From the NCBI GenBank assembly GCA_913063325.1, contig CAJXYE010000034.1, positions 1-46,848 of the forward strand: 46,848 nt of DNA, given 5' to 3'. A program made the position numbers and the translations under genes. The notes below the pieces were generated by a model. That model was given only the letters and a program-made list of their open reading frames with translations, made no database searches and had not been told where the DNA came from. The stretch comes from an uncultured Colwellia sp. (GTDB taxonomy: Bacteria > Pseudomonadota > Gammaproteobacteria > Enterobacterales > Alteromonadaceae). The first letter of the stretch is position 1. Each line of letters starts with the position of its first letter. This document shows, piece after piece, positions 44,301 to 46,848 of this stretch.

Positions 44301-45195
44301 TATTAATCGCAATATGATTGGTGCAATTGTTGGTGTTCAACCATTTGGTGGTCGCGGCCTTTCAGGTACAGGCCCTAAAGCCGGTGGTCCAAACTATCTA
44401 ACACGTTTAGTGAAAGAGAAATCAACACCTGACGAAGCTAAGTTCGAAGCAACCGAAGCAAAGTTAGCAACATTAACAGGTGATGCAGCAGATAAGCATG
44501 AAGCAATGCGTATCATGGATAAAGCAAGTTGGGCAGAAAAAGGCTGGCGTTTAACTGAATTAAACACGCGTATTTCTTGTGTTCGTCAGTTACTTGCTAA
44601 AATTGCCCATGTTGAGATTGTTGATGATTTGGCGGACGATTTAAATCTTACTTTAGCTGCAGCACGTTCACAGCTTATAGACATCGAAAAGCGTTTGAAA
44701 AAACCGAAACAATTACCTGGACCAACGGGTGAGTCAAATATCATTTATCTGGAAAACCGTGGTAATATTATTTGTTACGCAGATGAGAATGTAAGTTTCC
44801 ATTTTTGGGTACAATCTATTGTGACAGCACTGGCTACAGGTAATACAGTTATTGCTGTTGTGTCAGATTTATTTTATCAAGAATCATTGGTATTTAAAGA
44901 TAAGTTTGTTGCCACCGGTGCTGATAAAGATGTGTTTCAAGTAGCTAGACAATGCCATTTAGAAACCATGCTGGAGCATCCGCTTTTATCAGGTGTTGTT
45001 GTTGATAGTGCTTGTGAAAGTAAACACTACGTTAGCGAGAAACTAGCACAACGTCATGGCGCTATCTTACCGGTAATCAGCTCTGAATATTTTGATAATA
45101 TGATTCAACGCTTAGTAACAGAAAAAACGGTGAGTATTGATACAACGGCTTCAGGAGGTAATACCTCACTGATGACTATGGTAGAAGAAGATTAA
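41359..45195 (+). CDS. putA: bifunctional proline dehydrogenase / P5C dehydrogenase (type B PutA)
   Basis: Oxidises proline to glutamate in two steps, FAD-linked then NAD-linked. I chose ATG 41359, preceded by GAGG at a spacing of eight, giving 1278 residues; an upstream ATG at 41278 lacks such a site. The N-terminal ribbon-helix-helix DNA-binding domain of E. coli PutA is absent. The proline dehydrogenase domain (about 80-480) shows MLGEGARTM, VRLVKGAYWDTEI and YATHNAYT-like FATHNAYTAA. The aldehyde dehydrogenase domain (about 560-1010) has CISPWNFPLAIFLGQ and the catalytic cysteine in SAGQRCSAL (about 827). A C-terminal domain follows and ends in the family motif TTASGGNTSL. With no DNA-binding domain, it cannot repress itself. 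Confidence 0.95.
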   Translation: MLFTGSLITDCPIRQKIREFYRIDENVAVDHILPAAEVNVSARSRAWDRARKMVLQIRQDQEGNGAIDSLLNEYSLSSEEGVVLMCLAEALLRVPDKHTQDELIRDKISQGQWSTHLGASDSLFVNASSWGLLLTGSMVNYADKRKKEQFGLLKKTVGRLGEPVIRKSMNYAMKIMGKQFVMGETIKAATVRAATKEQQGYVYSYDMLGEGARTMVDADMYFKAYEDAITAIGEVAVTSGKNDPRKVPGISIKLSAIHPRYEFTHKERVMAEIVPKLKALCLQAKQYNIGLTVDAEESERLDISLDIIEAVFTDSDLGDWQGFGIALQAYQKRAIHVVDWLRDLTLRTNRKMMVRLVKGAYWDTEIKNAQKDGLSHFPVFTRKSSTDVSYHACANKLLEYRDTIYPQFATHNAYTAATIVELAGDDKAGFEFQCLHGMGDSLYDQIVKDESIQCRIYAPVGHHEDLLAYLVRRLLENGANSSFVNAIVDESQPVESLLEDPVEKTQRLKVKYNNQIIKPIDLYLSEGKGEEKGRDNSKGLDLTDINELTPLKTSLDTWFVDHLLNKNEVPDGANAVMNPANRSEIIGFHQHASKDDMLAMIDKADAAFSTWSQTPVAERAALLCRIGDILERHMDELIALCIKEAGKVAQDGIDEVREAVDFCRYYAARAIELSEDERLEARGVVLCISPWNFPLAIFLGQVAAAIATGNTVLAKPAEQTGLIALRAIELMKSVGLPENVVQAVIARGSAVGNTIIPDNRIQTVMFTGSTETGTHISQTLAERGGDQVPFIAETGGQNCMVVDSTALPEQVVDDVISSGFQSAGQRCSALRVLFLQEDIADNVITMLKGALAELHVGNPAKLSTDVGPVIDQKALDALNAHSDYMKSHGKLLYQCELSEDVVDDDGHFFFAPRLYEIDDISVLTKEVFGPCVHIVRFKGNEIESVIDKINGTGFGLTMGIHTRIEHRAFDLARLSRAGNIYINRNMIGAIVGVQPFGGRGLSGTGPKAGGPNYLTRLVKEKSTPDEAKFEATEAKLATLTGDAADKHEAMRIMDKASWAEKGWRLTELNTRISCVRQLLAKIAHVEIVDDLADDLNLTLAAARSQLIDIEKRLKKPKQLPGPTGESNIIYLENRGNIICYADENVSFHFWVQSIVTALATGNTVIAVVSDLFYQESLVFKDKFVATGADKDVFQVARQCHLETMLEHPLLSGVVVDSACESKHYVSEKLAQRHGAILPVISSEYFDNMIQRLVTEKTVSIDTTASGGNTSLMTMVEED

Positions 45196-45221
45196 CTTGC
45201 CGGAATAAGTTAATTCATATT

Positions 45222-45260
45222 AAAAAGCGAACGTATACGTTAAGTATCGTTCGCTTTTTT
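45222..45260 (+). terminator. putA terminator
   Basis: AAAAAGCGAACG and CGTTCGCTTTTTT form a 12-bp stem around a short AT-rich loop, followed by a T-run. It ends putA about 30 bases after its stop and separates it from the Lrp-family gene. Confidence 0.92.
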
Positions 45261-45322
45261 TGTTTTGAGAACTCTATGAACTATGGCAATATGAGCTATA
45301 TTCCATACTAAGTATTGTCATT

Positions 45323-45799
45323 ATGCCTAATAACAAAATAAAACCCTTAGATAGGATCGACTTTTTGATTTTATCTATCTTGCAAAGCGACGGTCGAATA
45401 TCTAATGTTGATTTGTCTAAAAAAGTTAACCTTAGCGCTAGTCCATGTCTTGATCGGGTAAAACGTTTAGAGAAAGAAGGTTATATAGAGCGCTATGGTG
45501 CTTTTATAAATCCTAGTAAGCTAAACTATGGTATGACAGCTTTTGTACAGGTGTCATTAAATAGTACCACCTCAGATACCTTTAAACTGTTTAATAAAGA
45601 AGTGGTTAAGATTAAAGAAGTGGTTGAGTGTCACCTCATTGCCGGTGGTTATGATTACTTATTGAAAATTAGGTTTGCTGACATGGTGAGTTACCGCCTA
45701 GTATTAGAAAAGATAGGTGACTTACCTGCGATTTCTCAGACTAGTACCTATATTGCTTCTGAGCAAATTAAGCAAGACACCGGAGTACCATTTAACTAG
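45323..45799 (+). CDS. Lrp/AsnC-family transcriptional regulator
   Basis: A 158-residue regulator with an N-terminal winged helix (about 8-60: LDRIDFLILSILQSDGRISN, then VNLSASPCLDRVKRLEKEGY) and a C-terminal RAM ligand-binding domain (about 70-150: VECHLIAGGYDYLLKIRFAD). The sequence is of the Lrp type that activates amino-acid catabolism. Right next to a putA that lacks its own DNA-binding domain, it is a good candidate for a PutR/BkdR-like, proline-sensing activator; that link is inferred from position only. Residue PCL replaces the more common PCWRR version in the recognition helix. Confidence 0.9.
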   Translation: MPNNKIKPLDRIDFLILSILQSDGRISNVDLSKKVNLSASPCLDRVKRLEKEGYIERYGAFINPSKLNYGMTAFVQVSLNSTTSDTFKLFNKEVVKIKEVVECHLIAGGYDYLLKIRFADMVSYRLVLEKIGDLPAISQTSTYIASEQIKQDTGVPFN

Positions 45800-45867
45800 A
45801 TTTGATGGTATGTGGTTTTATGTGATTTTATATGAAATGGATATATAACAAATCAAAGGGGATATGA

Positions 45868-46710
45868 ATGAACGCACAGGATTATGCATTACAAGCTAAT
45901 GGATCTTTTGCCTTGCCAGATGCTTGCTTTAAAGTAAAAGCACTGATGGCAGCTGATAGTTCTGAAATTTCTGACTTTGCTGATGTTATTGGTATTGACC
46001 CATCAATGACTTCACGCTTATTACAAATAGCGAATAGTGCCATTTATAGCTTTCCTGGTGAAATCAGTACCATATCTAGGGCTATTACCATCATTGGCAC
46101 TAAAGCTATTTATAATATGATGCTGGTTGATGTAGCTGCTTCGGCCTTTAAACATTTTGAAAACCAAGCCATTGACTTAAAACGTTTTTGGCGTATGAGC
46201 ATTTATTGTGGCCTTGCTTCAAAAAATTTAGCGATCAGTGCTGGAATTCGCGATATAGAACGGTTATTTGTTGCGGGTTTATTGCAAAATTTTGGAGAAT
46301 TGTTAGTAGCAAAAATAAGCCCTGATGTGGCAGTAGAATGTGAAAAATATAATGAAAATCAGCTTCCTTGGTCGTTGCAAGAGCAGGCGTTAGGTTTCAC
46401 TTATACTGATGTTTCCGCCAATTTGTTAAAAATTTGGCAACTTCCTGAAAAGATTATTCTACCCATCAGACACTTCAATGCAGCTTCAAGTATTGAAATT
46501 AATAAAGATGTCAAAATTTTAAACCTAGCCTCTCGGTTAGCCTTAATTGATAGTCATCCTGATGAGTTTTTGTTTGAAGATGTCATTGATGAGTCGTTAT
46601 GTAAACCACTCAACCTATCTTCTGATGACTTAATACAAGCGGCAGAGTTTGCTGAAAAAGAAGCTACCAGTATTTTATCCATAATGAATCCAAAGCTTTT
46701 CTCAAAATAG
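45868..46710 (+). CDS. HDOD-domain signalling protein
   Basis: A 280-residue protein made almost entirely of one HDOD domain, a degenerate HD-type fold without the metal-binding HD pair. Visible features are FALPDACFKVKALMAADSSE, then IGIDPSMTSRLLQIANSAIY, then ISTISRAITIIGTKAIYNMM, and the central FVAGLLQNFGELLVAK, where active HD enzymes have HD residues. HDOD proteins are common in marine gammaproteobacteria and act in chemotaxis, biofilm or stress signalling, often with cyclic-di-GMP proteins. AAGGGG lies before the ATG. No partner domain is fused, so its input is unknown. Confidence 0.88.
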   Translation: MNAQDYALQANGSFALPDACFKVKALMAADSSEISDFADVIGIDPSMTSRLLQIANSAIYSFPGEISTISRAITIIGTKAIYNMMLVDVAASAFKHFENQAIDLKRFWRMSIYCGLASKNLAISAGIRDIERLFVAGLLQNFGELLVAKISPDVAVECEKYNENQLPWSLQEQALGFTYTDVSANLLKIWQLPEKIILPIRHFNAASSIEINKDVKILNLASRLALIDSHPDEFLFEDVIDESLCKPLNLSSDDLIQAAEFAEKEATSILSIMNPKLFSK

Positions 46711-46770
46711 TATCTACAAAGTAGGGATAATGTCATTGCTTAGTTTTGTTGGGACAGGTTATTACTACCT

Positions 46771-46848
46771 TATACCAAGTTGATTAAGTTCTTTCCCACT
46801 CAGCGAGAATTAAAAGGCTTAAAGGCAAGGCATTGATTGCAGAGAATG
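46771..46848. repeat. left part of a MITE-like repeat, cut by the window edge
   Basis: TATACCAAGTTGATTAAGTT opens the element, similar to the TATACCCAAGT end of the repeat at 5361. GGCAAGGCATTGATTG near the end is identical to an internal word of that repeat. The right end is beyond the window. Confidence 0.65.

Overview
The window reads as chromosomal DNA of an AT-rich marine gammaproteobacterium, most likely a Colwellia-like member of the Alteromonadales. This is inferred from protein character, the RNase P RNA 3' end, the Mrp sodium antiporter with an NhaR-type regulator, and short repeats of a type common in that order; I ran no database search.

Layout. 1-200: 3' end of the RNase P RNA gene and its terminator. 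0.47-3.6 kb: an exported PIMT-like methyltransferase, then a stretch in which several small genes carry in-frame stops or a frameshift (hspQ, a small helical protein, the 3' end of a YbaK-type deacylase, a short minus-strand gene), and a 115-bp tandem duplication of a convergent gene junction. 3.5-10.1 kb: POT peptide transporter, a MITE-like repeat, an NfeD/stomatin pair, inorganic pyrophosphatase, a cysteine-free CMD-family protein, a decayed membrane-protein gene and a PuuD-type membrane protein. 10.3-18.1 kb: a tightly overlapping minus-strand operon for an Mrp/Mbh-type cation antiporter with three NuoL/M/N-like subunits, headed by an HPF/RaiA-like gene and divergent from nhaR. 19.2-20.2 kb: a long gene-poor stretch holding a copy of the RNase P RNA tail and paired GGTACACC repeats, which resembles an old attachment site.

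20.2-24.8 kb: the least familiar system, five plus-strand genes for exported proteins (LPP20-type lipoprotein, membrane-anchored unknown, MltC-type lytic transglycosylase, LPP20-like periplasmic protein, CsgG/FlgT-like lipoprotein) closed by a terminator. I regard it as a candidate outer-membrane/peptidoglycan machine. 24.9-28.9 kb: DHH phosphoesterase, and a TonB-dependent receptor with a probable Fur box, divergent from a small membrane protein. 28.9-36.4 kb: an adaptor/ATPase/permease efflux system of MacAB type followed by an NtrC-type regulator and its kinase; a near-consensus sigma-54 promoter lies in front of the adaptor gene, suggesting self-contained regulation. 36.7-46.7 kb: a conserved unknown, an RsuA/RluB-type pseudouridine synthase, a small lipoprotein, a GAF-GAF-GGDEF-EAL protein, type B PutA, an Lrp-family regulator and an HDOD protein. 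The window ends inside a second MITE-like repeat.
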